From Acidovorax sp. FJL06 (lineage in GTDB: Bacteria > Pseudomonadota > Gammaproteobacteria > Burkholderiales > Burkholderiaceae_C): 64,000 bases of DNA. Positions 18,166 through 25,890 of this stretch are shown here, in pieces. Each line of letters starts with the position of its first letter. The stretch's first letter is position 1. The notes beneath the pieces were generated by a model. It had not been told where the DNA came from. It did not search any database and was given only the letters and a program-made list of their open reading frames with translations. Both the position numbers and the translations under genes were made by a program. The stretch covers positions 85,724 to 149,723 of the forward strand of contig NZ_QAJR01000025.1 in NCBI RefSeq assembly GCF_003852545.1. Reading direction: 5' to 3'.

Positions 18166-18240
18166 AACCGTTCGGGTTGAGTCCGTCGAAGCCAGGGCAC
18201 GCGGATGGAAAGCCCTGCGACGGGCTCAGGGCGAATGGAG
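18166..18240. repeat. REP-like palindromic repeat
   Basis: CCGTTCGGGTTGAGTCCGTC near the left end and GACGGGCTCAGGGCGAATGG at the right end form imperfect inverted arms around a short spacer. The arrangement is typical of REP/BIME units that proteobacteria carry between convergent genes. It separates the DsbA-like gene from the convergent LysR gene. Confidence 0.6.
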
Positions 18241-18259
18241 CAAGGGCCTGCCACCCCAC

Positions 18260-19126
18260 TCACCGCGACAGCGTCCGCACCATCTGCTCATACATCGCAT
18301 CCACCGCCGGTGAGCGCTGCGACACCTTGCTGCGCAGCACCGCCACGTGCATCGCATCGAGCGGAGGCAGGTCAAACTCGGCTGGGAGGTTCTGCAAAAT
18401 CTGCAGATGGGGCGGCACGCTGCAGCGCGTGAGCACGGCCACGGCCAGGCCGCTTTCCACGGCGGCCAGTTGGCCCGCCAGGCTGGAGCTGTGGTACACG
18501 ATGCGGTAGGCCCGGCGCCGCGCCGCCAGCGCCGACAAGGTGGCCTGCCGCGCCATGCTGGCCGATTCATACACCGCAATGGGCAGCGGGTCGCGCCGCC
18601 ACACCTCGTACTGAGCGGCGCCCACCCACACCAGTGGCTCGTCGAACAAGAAATGCCCGCGCTGCGGCTTGTCGCGCGATACCAGCGCCAGGTCCAGTTC
18701 GCCCTTCACCACGCGGGGGATGAGTGCGGTGGACTGCTCGCAGGTCAGTTCAATCTCCACGCCCTGGTAGCGGTGCGCAAAGCTGCGCAGCACGGGCGTG
18801 AGGTAGGCGCTGGCGTAGTCGTCCGGCACGCCCAGCCGCACCCGGCCCGCCAGTTGGGGGCCGAACAGCGCGGCCTGTGCCTCGGCCTGCAGGTCGAGCA
18901 CGCGGCGCGCGTAGGACAGCAGCTCTGCGCCCGCAGGCGTCACCTCCAGATGGCGCGGACCGCGCAGCAGCACCGGGCGGCCCAGCGCGGTCTCCAGCTT
19001 CTTGATCTGCATGCTCACCGCCGACTGCGAGCGGTGCACCAGCGGCGCCGCGCCCGAGAGCGAGCCCGCATCTACCACGGCCACCAAGGCGCGCAGCCAG
19101 TCGATCTGGAAGTCCGGGTAGTTCAT
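18260..19126 (-). CDS. LysR-family transcriptional regulator
   Basis: A 288-residue LysR protein with winged helix IDWLRALVAVVDAGSLSGAA and SQSAVSMQIKKLETALG, then the effector domain. It is divergent from the EamA transporter gene at 19222. The gap holds TTATC-GGAT-GATAA (19155-19168), a likely binding site, so it probably regulates the exporter. Confidence 0.88.
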   Translation of the reverse strand: MNYPDFQIDWLRALVAVVDAGSLSGAAPLVHRSQSAVSMQIKKLETALGRPVLLRGPRHLEVTPAGAELLSYARRVLDLQAEAQAALFGPQLAGRVRLGVPDDYASAYLTPVLRSFAHRYQGVEIELTCEQSTALIPRVVKGELDLALVSRDKPQRGHFLFDEPLVWVGAAQYEVWRRDPLPIAVYESASMARQATLSALAARRRAYRIVYHSSSLAGQLAAVESGLAVAVLTRCSVPPHLQILQNLPAEFDLPPLDAMHVAVLRSKVSQRSPAVDAMYEQMVRTLSR

Positions 19127-19154
19127 GCAGGCAGGCGTTGTACGACGTATTCGG

Positions 19155-19168
19155 TTATCGGATGATAA
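19155..19168. promoter_or_regulatory. Candidate LysR operator upstream of the EamA transporter
   Basis: A perfect 5-bp inverted repeat TTATC-GGAT-GATAA lies in the 95-bp divergent gap between the LysR gene and the transporter gene. Symmetry and position are the only support. Confidence 0.4.
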
Positions 19169-19221
19169 ACGTTCGAACTATGCGCTTTACTCGATGGCTT
19201 GGATCTTCGACCATTGCCGCC

Positions 19222-20190
19222 ATGAGCCAGCCCACCAGCGCCGCCGCGTCCTCCCCCCTTGTCACTCAGCCCCTGCACAACCCCGCCCGCGAGCGGGACG
19301 GTCAGTGGCTGCTCATTGCCGGTGGCGTGCTGCTGGGCACCATCGGCGTGTTTGTGGAAGAGGCGGGCCAGCACCCGCTCGTCACCGTGTGGTTCCGCTG
19401 CGCGTTTGGTGCCCTGGCGCTGCTGGCCTGGTGCCTGGCCACGGGGCGCGGGCGACAACTTCTGCTGCATGGCCGCGCTCGCTGGGTGGCCTGTGCCACC
19501 GGCGTGCTCATGGTGATGAACTGGGCACTGTTCTTTGCGGCCATCCCGCGCACGTCGATCGCCGTGGCCACGGTGATCTTCCACATCCAGCCCATCTGGG
19601 TCATCGTGTGCGGTGCGCTCTTCCTGCGCGAGGCCGTCGCGCCCGCGCAGTGGCTGGCCACCTTGGCCGCGCTGGGCGGCCTGGTGCTGACCACCGGCCT
19701 GCTGGATGGCACGGCCATCGCAGCATCCGCCCACACCGGCGGAGGCTATCTGGCTGGCGTGCTGATGTGTCTGGGCGGTTCGCTGTGTTACGCGGGGGTC
19801 ACACTGCTGGCCAATACGCAGAAAGCCATCAGCCCCTTTGCGATGGCGCTGTGGCAGTGCCTGGTGGGTGCCGTGGCTCTGGCCTGGGCCCCCTTTGTGC
19901 TGGGCTGGCCACAGCAGGGGGCCGCCTGGGCGTGGTTGCTGGGCCTGGGCGTGCTGCACACGGGCCTGGCCTATGTGGTGCTGTTTGCCGGCATGGCACG
20001 CCTGGCGCTCGGGCGCATTGCGGTGCTGCAGTTCGTCTACCCGCTCACGGCGGTGCTGGTGGACTGGGCAGTGTATGGCCGCACGCTGAGCCCGGTGCAA
20101 CTGGGGGGCGTGGTGCTGATGGCGGCGGCGCTGTGGGGCATTCGGCGGCCGGGGCGGGCGGTGGCCGGCACCGAGGGACGGGGGGGTTAG
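19222..20190 (+). CDS. EamA/DMT-family transporter
   Basis: This 322-residue protein shows about ten hydrophobic segments in two EamA repeats (WLLIAGGVLLGTIGVFVEEA opens the first, GGYLAGVLMCLGGSLCYAGV the second). It is a drug/metabolite superfamily inner-membrane protein, usually an exporter. The ATG at 19222 (MSQPTSAA) is preferred over the longer frame from 19138, which would run through the operator. The stop overlaps the end of the convergent ATPase gene by 4 bp. Confidence 0.85.
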   Translation: MSQPTSAAASSPLVTQPLHNPARERDGQWLLIAGGVLLGTIGVFVEEAGQHPLVTVWFRCAFGALALLAWCLATGRGRQLLLHGRARWVACATGVLMVMNWALFFAAIPRTSIAVATVIFHIQPIWVIVCGALFLREAVAPAQWLATLAALGGLVLTTGLLDGTAIAASAHTGGGYLAGVLMCLGGSLCYAGVTLLANTQKAISPFAMALWQCLVGAVALAWAPFVLGWPQQGAAWAWLLGLGVLHTGLAYVVLFAGMARLALGRIAVLQFVYPLTAVLVDWAVYGRTLSPVQLGGVVLMAAALWGIRRPGRAVAGTEGRGG

Positions 20191-20750
20191 CGCAGGCCGA
20201 CCGTCTGTGGCACGAACACCACCGTCCGCTGCGTGCATTCGGCCTCGCCCGGCGGCTGCCACAGGTCGCTGGCCAACTCAAAGATGTGGGGCGGCACGGC
20301 CATCGAGTAGGTCTCTCCCCGCTCTGCATTGCGCTGGCTGACACGGGCGCGGCGCACATCGCGGGGGGCGTCCAGTACATACAGCACCATGGCGCCTGCC
20401 CACGGCCCCATGCGCGCATAGAAGGCATCGCGCTGGTGCTGCTGGATCAGGCCCACCTCCAGCACCACATCCGCCCCCGTGCTCAGCACCGCCTCGGCGG
20501 TCTTCCATATCTGTTCCAGGCAGCGCAGCGTGCGGGCCACATACCAGGCCATCACATCGGCATCGGGTCGGTCGGGGGAGAACAGGGTGGCCATCCAGTC
20601 ATCCAGGTTCAGCGGCACGGCATGGTGCTGCTGCACCAGCTGGCGGACATGGGTGGACTTGCCCGCCCCCACCGGGCCTATGACCAGGTGAATGCGGGGT
20701 GTGCTGGCTGCAGCGGCGTCGGGGCCTGCGTGTGAGGTGGTGGTGTGCAC
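20187..20750 (-). CDS. AAA-family/zeta-toxin-like small P-loop kinase
   Basis: The protein has Walker A GPVGAGKST followed by NLDDWMATLF and a later VVLEVGLIQQHQRDAFY, as in small P-loop kinases often annotated as ATP-binding or zeta-toxin-like. I chose the GTG at 20750 (187 aa); the frame is open to 20870, but that extension crosses two terminator-like hairpins. No antitoxin gene is adjacent, so a toxin role is not supported; small-molecule phosphorylation is more likely. Confidence 0.72.
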   Translation of the reverse strand: MHTTTSHAGPDAAAASTPRIHLVIGPVGAGKSTHVRQLVQQHHAVPLNLDDWMATLFSPDRPDADVMAWYVARTLRCLEQIWKTAEAVLSTGADVVLEVGLIQQHQRDAFYARMGPWAGAMVLYVLDAPRDVRRARVSQRNAERGETYSMAVPPHIFELASDLWQPPGEAECTQRTVVFVPQTVGLR

Positions 20751-20771
20751 GGGAAAGGGCTCCAGAAATGC

Positions 20772-20805
20772 AAAAAGCCCTCTCTGCAAGCAGGGAGAGC
20801 TTTCA
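20772..20805 (-). terminator. Terminator-like hairpin (second of two)
   Basis: Read on the minus strand, AGCTCTCCCTG-CTTG-CAGAGAGGGCT is followed by TTTTT. The stem has mismatches. It lies downstream of a stronger terminator for the 20961-21311 gene and just before the ATPase start. Confidence 0.5.
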
Positions 20806-20816
20806 ATGCGAGGGAC

Positions 20817-20846
20817 GAAAAAAAGCCCTCGACCGGGGGGAGGGCT
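20817..20846 (-). terminator. Rho-independent terminator for the 20961-21311 gene
   Basis: On the minus strand AGCCCTC-N9-GAGGGCT is followed by seven Ts. It should separate the 20961-21311 gene from the downstream ATPase gene. Confidence 0.7.
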
Positions 20847-20852
20847 GTGCGC

Positions 20853-20883
20853 ATCGCATCCGATCTCCAAGATCGGATGCGAT
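20853..20883. repeat. Perfect 14-bp inverted repeat
   Basis: ATCGCATCCGATCT (20853-20866) and AGATCGGATGCGAT (20870-20883) are exact reverse complements with a 3-base spacer. No T-run follows directly; it stands beside the terminator at 20817-20846. It could be a bidirectional hairpin or a protein-binding site. Confidence 0.7.
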
Positions 20884-20960
20884 AGAGACAGTGTAGGTGG
20901 TGGGCGCGGGCGGCGTCAACCTGCCGTCCCATTGTGTGGGGGCTGCGGCGCCCCTGGCAC

Positions 20961-21311
20961 TCAGGCGTTGGCCAACTGGAACCGCTGGTCGAAATTCATC
21001 TTGCCCAGCAAGCTCAGTGCGGCGGCACGGGTGGTGGTGTCGACCTTGCTGATGTCCAGGCTGTAGCGCTTGGCGGTGGACACCACGTCCACGCTTTTGG
21101 CACCCCACTGCACGGCCACCAGCAGGGCGGGGCGCTGGCCGGCCTCGGCGCCTACCGATACGCCGCGCTGCTCGGGCCGCAGCATGAACTCCAGCCGGGG
21201 GGTGCGCACCAGCGTGAGGCGGTGGGCGCCCCGGGGGCCGAGGGCAAAGGAGACGACCCAGTCATCTTCGTCTTCTACCGTCAGAAACGGGACATGCTGG
21301 GGTGCGGCCAT
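20961..21311 (-). CDS. Hypothetical protein, 116 aa
   Basis: The start at 21311 (MAAPQHVPFLTVEDEDDW) is preferred over the frame's opening at 21401, whose extra residues are Pro-rich and unlikely. The protein is a soluble mix of strands and helices with no motif I recognise. It is followed on its own strand by two terminator-like hairpins, so it is transcribed alone. Confidence 0.6.
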   Translation of the reverse strand: MAAPQHVPFLTVEDEDDWVVSFALGPRGAHRLTLVRTPRLEFMLRPEQRGVSVGAEAGQRPALLVAVQWGAKSVDVVSTAKRYSLDISKVDTTTRAAALSLLGKMNFDQRFQLANA

Positions 21312-21534
21312 GGATGGGGCGTAAGGGGTTGCGGTGCGGATGGGCGGGGGCCGCCCTGTTGCGGGCCCGGGAGCCGGGCGGCCGTCAGTATGCCGGGGCA
21401 TGTGCCGTGCCCATGTGGGGAGAACCCGAGGTTGGGCGCATCCAACGGTGCCTGGGGCCTGTCAGTGTGGTGCAAGCTGGTGCTGTTGGGTGGGGCTTTT
21501 TCTTGTGCCTTGAACCCCCTGCGGCGCTGATCCA

Positions 21535-23022
21535 TCAAACGCTGGGTGCTTCATTTTTTTTGGCATCTGATGCGGCGGTGCCTGGGGCTGCAAGCGCCGT
21601 GGCCAGTGCTCCTACCGTTGTCAGGGCGGCTTCAAAACGGGTTTGCGCCGGGTGCCCGTAGTTGATGCGCACGCAGTTCGCAAAGTGGCGGTCGGCCGAA
21701 AAGATCTGTCCTGGCGCCAGGCTGATGCCGCGCTGCAGCGCTTGGTGGTGCAGTTGCAGCGCATCGACTCGCGCGGGCAGCTCCACCCACAGGAAGTACC
21801 CGCCCTCGGGCTGCGAGACGCGCGTGCCCGGTGGGAAGTGCCGGGCCACCGCCGCCAGTGCCATCGCCTGCTGCTGGGCCAGGCTGCGGCGCAGCTGGCG
21901 CAGGTGCCGGTCGTAGCCGCCCTGGGCCAGGTACTCCGACAGCGCCTGCTGCGAGGGCGTGGCGGCCGAGAGCGTGGTCATGAGCTTGAGCCGCTGCACC
22001 GCCGTGGCAAAGCGGCCCGCCGCCACCCAGCCCACGCGGTAGCCAGGCGCCAGGCTTTTGCTGAACGAGCTGCAGTGCATCACCAGGCCTTCGCTGTCGA
22101 AGGCCTTGGCCGGGGGCGGGCGCTGCGGCGCAAAGTGCAGCTCGCCATACACGTCGTCTTCGATCAACGGCACCTGGTGGCGCGCGAGCAGGGCCACCAG
22201 TGCGCGCTTGTGGTGCTCGGGCATCAGGCTGCCCAGCGGGTTCTGGAAGCTGGGCATCAGCCAGCAGGCCTTGATGGGCTGGTGGGGGGGCTGGCGCCGG
22301 AGCGCCTCGGCCAGGGCGTTCAGGTCAATGCCGTCGCGCGGGTGCGTGGCGATTTCCAGCACCTGCAGGTTCAGCCGTTCCAGCGCCTGCAGCGCGGCAT
22401 AGAAGGTGGGCGACTCGACCACCACCACGTCGCCGGGCCGGGTGACGGCCTCCAGGCAGAGGTTGAGCGCCTCCATCGCGCCGTTGGTGATGACGATCTC
22501 CTGCACGTCGACCGCGCTGCCGTGCAGGCCGTAGCGCAGCGCGATCTGCTGGCGCAGGCGCTCGTCGCCGGGCGGCAGGCTCTGCACGATGTTCCAGGGG
22601 TCGAGCTTGCGCATGCCGGTGGCCAGGCAGCGCGCCAACGGCTCCAGCGGGAACAGCTCCAGCCCCGGAAAGGCCGAGCCCAGCGGCACCAGGTCGCGTT
22701 CGCGCGCCAGGCCCAGCACCTCGAACACCAGCCCGCTCACCGCCACGCCGGTGGAGGTGGGCGCGGGCTGCGAGGGCTGGGGCTCGGCCGGACGGGGCCC
22801 GGCGGCGGCAGGCAGCCGGGCGCTCACGTAGTAGCCCGAGCGCGGCCGCGCATGGATGAGCCCCTGGGCCTCCAGCAGGTAATACGCTTCGAACACGGTG
22901 GAGGGGCTGATGCCGCGCGTGCGGCTGGCTTCGCGCACCGAGGGGATGCGGTCGCCCGGGCGCAGGGCGCCGCTGTGGATGAGCTGGGCCATCGCATCGG
23001 CGTGGCGCTCGTAGCGTTTCAT
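21535..23022 (-). CDS. MocR-type regulator (GntR winged helix fused to PLP aminotransferase fold)
   Basis: This 495-residue protein starts at 23022 (MKRYERHADAMAQLI). Residues about 1-75 form the GntR winged helix (LRPGDRIPSVREASRTRGIS, then TVFEAYYLLEAQGLIHARP). The rest is a fold-type I aminotransferase domain with VITNGAMEALNL and the PLP Lys in CSSFSKSLAPGYRVGW. MocR proteins use PLP or an amine as ligand and often regulate a divergent gene. Here the divergent neighbours are cytochrome c genes. Direct repeats in the gap fit a MocR binding site. Confidence 0.88.
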   Translation of the reverse strand: MKRYERHADAMAQLIHSGALRPGDRIPSVREASRTRGISPSTVFEAYYLLEAQGLIHARPRSGYYVSARLPAAAGPRPAEPQPSQPAPTSTGVAVSGLVFEVLGLARERDLVPLGSAFPGLELFPLEPLARCLATGMRKLDPWNIVQSLPPGDERLRQQIALRYGLHGSAVDVQEIVITNGAMEALNLCLEAVTRPGDVVVVESPTFYAALQALERLNLQVLEIATHPRDGIDLNALAEALRRQPPHQPIKACWLMPSFQNPLGSLMPEHHKRALVALLARHQVPLIEDDVYGELHFAPQRPPPAKAFDSEGLVMHCSSFSKSLAPGYRVGWVAAGRFATAVQRLKLMTTLSAATPSQQALSEYLAQGGYDRHLRQLRRSLAQQQAMALAAVARHFPPGTRVSQPEGGYFLWVELPARVDALQLHHQALQRGISLAPGQIFSADRHFANCVRINYGHPAQTRFEAALTTVGALATALAAPGTAASDAKKNEAPSV

Positions 23023-23068
23023 AAAAATAGGGAGGCGTAAAAACCGGTTTTCGGCCTTGATGCAGGGC

Positions 23069-23106
23069 AAACTGATCTGTATTTTTAACTTGAAACTGAA
23101 TCTGTA
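23069..23106. promoter_or_regulatory. Direct repeats in the MocR-cytochrome gap
   Basis: AAACTGATCTGTA (23069-23081) is repeated as AAACTGAATCTGTA (23093-23106), one base longer, with starts 24 bp apart. MocR regulators commonly bind direct repeats, and this pair lies just upstream of the MocR start. Confidence 0.55.
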
Positions 23107-23174
23107 CTGTTTTTGGGGGCAGGCTTAGAGTCGGCAAGGCCTTCTATTCCCATCACAGTTCCACCCCCCCCCCC

Positions 23175-24017
23175 ATGATCGATCGCCCGCACCGCTTGCT
23201 GCGCTCTGTTTTCCGCCGGACTGCCCTGGCCGTGCTGTTGTGGGCCGGCGCCAGCGGCGCCACGTTCGCGGCGCCGCCCGGGGCTTTGCCCGCTCCCGGC
23301 CATCCGCCGGTGGCGGCCCCGGGCTCCACGACCGCCTCTGCGGCCGCCTCCCCGGCCGCCAACGCCATGGCCTCGCGCGTGCTGGCCTGCACCGCCTGCC
23401 ACGGCAAGGAAGGCCGGGCCACGCAGGAAGGCTATTTCCCGCGCATCGCCGGCAAACCGGCGGGCTACCTGGCCAATCAGCTGCTCAACTTCCGCGATGG
23501 CCGGCGCAGCTACCCGCAAATGGGCACCCTCATCGAGCACCTCACGGACGACTACCTGCGCGAGATGGCCGCGCATTTCGCCGCGCTGGACCTGCCCTAC
23601 CCGCCGCCGCCCGCCCCGCAGGCCTCGCAGGCCTCGCCCGCCACGCTGGAGCGCGGCCGGGTGCTGGTGCAGCAGGGCGACGCGGCGCGCCGCATCCCGG
23701 CTTGCGTGGCCTGCCACGGCAGCGCCATGATGGGCGTCGTGCCCTCGATTCCGGGCCTGCTGGGCCTGCCGCGCGACTATCTCAACAGCCAGCTGGGCGC
23801 CTGGAAGACCGGCCAGCGCCGCGCGCATGCGCCCGACTGCATGGCCGACATCGCCCGGCAGCTCACGCCCGACGACGTGAGCGCCGTGTCCGCATGGCTG
23901 GCCGCCCAGCCCGTGGCGGGCGGCGGCAAACCCGCCACCACGCTGCCGGCGGCCATGCCGGCACGCTGCGGCGGCGTGGCCGAGGTGCCGGTGGCTGCTG
24001 CGGCGGCGGCACGCTGA
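23175..24017 (+). CDS. Diheme cytochrome c
   Basis: This 280-residue protein has a signal-type hydrophobic N terminus (RTALAVLLWAGASGATFAA) and two haem-binding CxxCH motifs (CTACH and CVACH), each followed by a class I cytochrome c domain with distal Met candidates (YPQMG and later MADIAR). It is exported to the periplasm. The next gene, 17 bp on, encodes a triheme cytochrome, so the two probably form one electron-transfer chain, as for periplasmic dehydrogenases; no dehydrogenase is present here. Confidence 0.85.
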   Translation: MIDRPHRLLRSVFRRTALAVLLWAGASGATFAAPPGALPAPGHPPVAAPGSTTASAAASPAANAMASRVLACTACHGKEGRATQEGYFPRIAGKPAGYLANQLLNFRDGRRSYPQMGTLIEHLTDDYLREMAAHFAALDLPYPPPPAPQASQASPATLERGRVLVQQGDAARRIPACVACHGSAMMGVVPSIPGLLGLPRDYLNSQLGAWKTGQRRAHAPDCMADIARQLTPDDVSAVSAWLAAQPVAGGGKPATTLPAAMPARCGGVAEVPVAAAAAAR

Positions 24018-24034
24018 GAAGAGACGCCCAGCCC

Positions 24035-25318
24035 ATGAAACGTATCCTCTGGACCCTTTCCTCCGTGTTGGCCGCTTTCGGCATCGCGGCCGCCGCACTG
24101 GTCACCCTGAACCTGCGCGGCGAAGAGCCTTTGCCCGCCAGCGAGACGCTGCAGAGCACGCCCGCGCTGGTGGCACGCGGCGAATACCTGGCCCGCGTGG
24201 GCAACTGCATGGCCTGCCATACCACGCAGGGCGGCACGCCGTTTGCGGGTGGGCGTGGCATCGAGACGCCGTTTGGCGTGGTGCACAGCCCCAACCTCAC
24301 GCCCGACCAGGGCCACGGCATCGGCCGCTGGACGTCCGCCGAGTTCTGGCGCGCCATGCACCATGGCCGCAGCCAGGACGGGCGGCTGCTCTACCCCGCC
24401 TTTCCGTACCCCAACTACACCCAGGTCACGCGCGCGGACTCGGACGCGATCTTTGCCTACCTGCAGAGCCTTCCCGCTGCGGCCGACGCCAACCGCACGC
24501 ATGCGCTGCGTTTTCCGTTCAACACGCAGGCCGCCGTGGCCGTGTGGCGGGCGCTGTTCTTTGTGCCCGGCGAGCCGGTGGCCGAGCCTGCACAGACGGC
24601 CGAGTACAACCGGGGCGCCTACCTGGTCAACGGCCTGGGCCACTGCACGGCTTGCCACACGCCGCGCAACGCGCTGGGCGCCACCACGGACTCCAAGGCC
24701 TTCACGGGCGGGCTGATCCCGGTGCAGAACTGGTATGCGCCCGCGCTCAATGCGGCCCACGAGGCGGGCGTCAAGCAATGGTCCACCGAAGACGTGATGG
24801 CGCTGCTGCAAACCGGCATCGCGCCCCATGGCTCGGTGCTGGGGCCCATGGCCGAGGTGGTGTTCCGCAGCACGCAGTACCTGAGCGACGCCGATGCGCA
24901 CGCCATGGCGGTGTACCTGCAGGCGCTACCGCAGCAGCCCGATCGCCCCGCGCCCGGGGCACGGCCCCCACCGCCCGCGGCGGCCATGGCGCGCGGCGGC
25001 AAGGTGTATGAACAGCAGTGTGCGCAATGCCACGGCGACCAGGGGCGGGGCGAGTTTGGCGCCTTTCCTGCGCTGGCCGGCAACCGCGCCGTGCTGCTGG
25101 CCGATCCGACCAACGTGGTGCGGGTGATATTGCAGGGCGGCTACCTGCCGGCCACGGCGGGCAACCCGCGCCCGCATGGCATGCCGCCGTTCCAGCACCT
25201 GTTGTCGGACGACGATGTGGCGGCCGTGGCCACCTACGTGCGCAACAGCTGGGGCAACCAGGCGCCCGGTGTGGGTACCATCGAGGTTTATCGCGCCCGC
25301 GAACGGCGCGGTTTGTAG
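24035..25318 (+). CDS. Triheme cytochrome c (alcohol-dehydrogenase cytochrome-subunit type)
   Basis: The 427-residue product has an N-terminal membrane anchor or signal (ILWTLSSVLAAFGIAAAALV) and three CxxCH motifs (CMACH, CTACH, CAQCH). The stretches GGRGIETPFGVVHSPNLTPD and FPYPNYTQVTRADSDAIFAYL are typical of the triheme cytochrome subunits of membrane-bound alcohol/aldehyde dehydrogenases. No dehydrogenase subunit gene is adjacent, so the electron donor is unknown. It is probably cotranscribed with the preceding cytochrome gene. Confidence 0.87.
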   Translation: MKRILWTLSSVLAAFGIAAAALVTLNLRGEEPLPASETLQSTPALVARGEYLARVGNCMACHTTQGGTPFAGGRGIETPFGVVHSPNLTPDQGHGIGRWTSAEFWRAMHHGRSQDGRLLYPAFPYPNYTQVTRADSDAIFAYLQSLPAAADANRTHALRFPFNTQAAVAVWRALFFVPGEPVAEPAQTAEYNRGAYLVNGLGHCTACHTPRNALGATTDSKAFTGGLIPVQNWYAPALNAAHEAGVKQWSTEDVMALLQTGIAPHGSVLGPMAEVVFRSTQYLSDADAHAMAVYLQALPQQPDRPAPGARPPPPAAAMARGGKVYEQQCAQCHGDQGRGEFGAFPALAGNRAVLLADPTNVVRVILQGGYLPATAGNPRPHGMPPFQHLLSDDDVAAVATYVRNSWGNQAPGVGTIEVYRARERRGL

Positions 25319-25401
25319 CGGCGAGGTGGTGTGGTGGCGGTGTGTGCCGGCAGCAGCGCCCGCCGCGCGCAAACAGCCCAGACCACCCAGGAGCCCCGTT
25401 G

Positions 25402-25806
25402 ATGCAAAGCCCGACCGCGTTGCCAGAACCCACCCCGTCAAGCCCTGCGGCCCCCGCGCCCGGCGGCTGGTGGGCCGTGTGCCTGTGCGCAGGCTGGTGC
25501 GGCACCTGCAGCGTGTACCGCCCCCTGTTCGACGAGCTGGCCCGCGCGCATCCAGATGTGCGTTTTGAATGGGTGGACATCGAGGACGAATCCGATCTGG
25601 CGGGCGACCTGGACGTGGAAACCTTCCCCACGCTGCTGATTGCCGACGGCGAGCGTGCGCTGTTCTTGGGCCCGCTGCTGCCCCAGGCGCCGGTGCTGGC
25701 GCGGCTGTTGGCCAGCCTGCAGGCGGCCACCGCCGGCAGCGGTGCCGGGGCAGGGCAGGAGGCCCAGGGCGTGTTCGAGCGTGTGCGCGCCGCCCGCAGC
25801 CGCTGA
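25402..25806 (+). CDS. Thioredoxin-family protein
   Basis: This 134-residue protein has the active-site motif C33-G-T-C36 (CAGWCGTCSVYRPLF) and the cis-Pro region VETFPTLLIADG. There is a Pro/Ala-rich N-terminal extension of about 22 residues and no clear signal peptide. The atypical CGTC pair suggests a specialised reductase. It follows the cytochrome genes by 83 bp. CAGGAG precedes the ATG. Confidence 0.82.
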   Translation: MQSPTALPEPTPSSPAAPAPGGWWAVCLCAGWCGTCSVYRPLFDELARAHPDVRFEWVDIEDESDLAGDLDVETFPTLLIADGERALFLGPLLPQAPVLARLLASLQAATAGSGAGAGQEAQGVFERVRAARSR

Positions 25807-25827
25807 GGCGCCAGGTACTGTGATCGC

Positions 25828-25880
25828 TCACTTTTTGATAGCTTTTTGCGCTTGGTGGTCGAGCGCAAGGGGCATTTTTC
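25828..25880 (-). repeat. Dispersed palindromic repeat, family 1, copy C
   Basis: TTTTTGATAGC is followed by the palindrome TTGCGCT-TGGTGGTCG-AGCGCAA (25846-25868) and GGGGCATTTTTC. This is the same layout as the other family copies with diverged arm sequence. It abuts the start of the SNF2 gene and would be translated if the TTG at 25846 were used. Confidence 0.65.
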
Positions 25881-25890
25881 TTTGAATTTT

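Noticed and set aside
20187-20750. Zeta-toxin/antitoxin module
   Set aside because: No partner antitoxin gene lies next to it, and the P-loop kinase resembles general metabolite kinases equally well.
20751-20870. N-terminal extension of the small P-loop kinase
   Set aside because: The extension would be translated through two terminator-like hairpins; the GTG at 20750 fits the domain boundary better.
25846-25890. TTG start for the SNF2 gene within the repeat
   Set aside because: The added residues are encoded by the dispersed repeat; the GTG at 25891 is more likely, though not proven.
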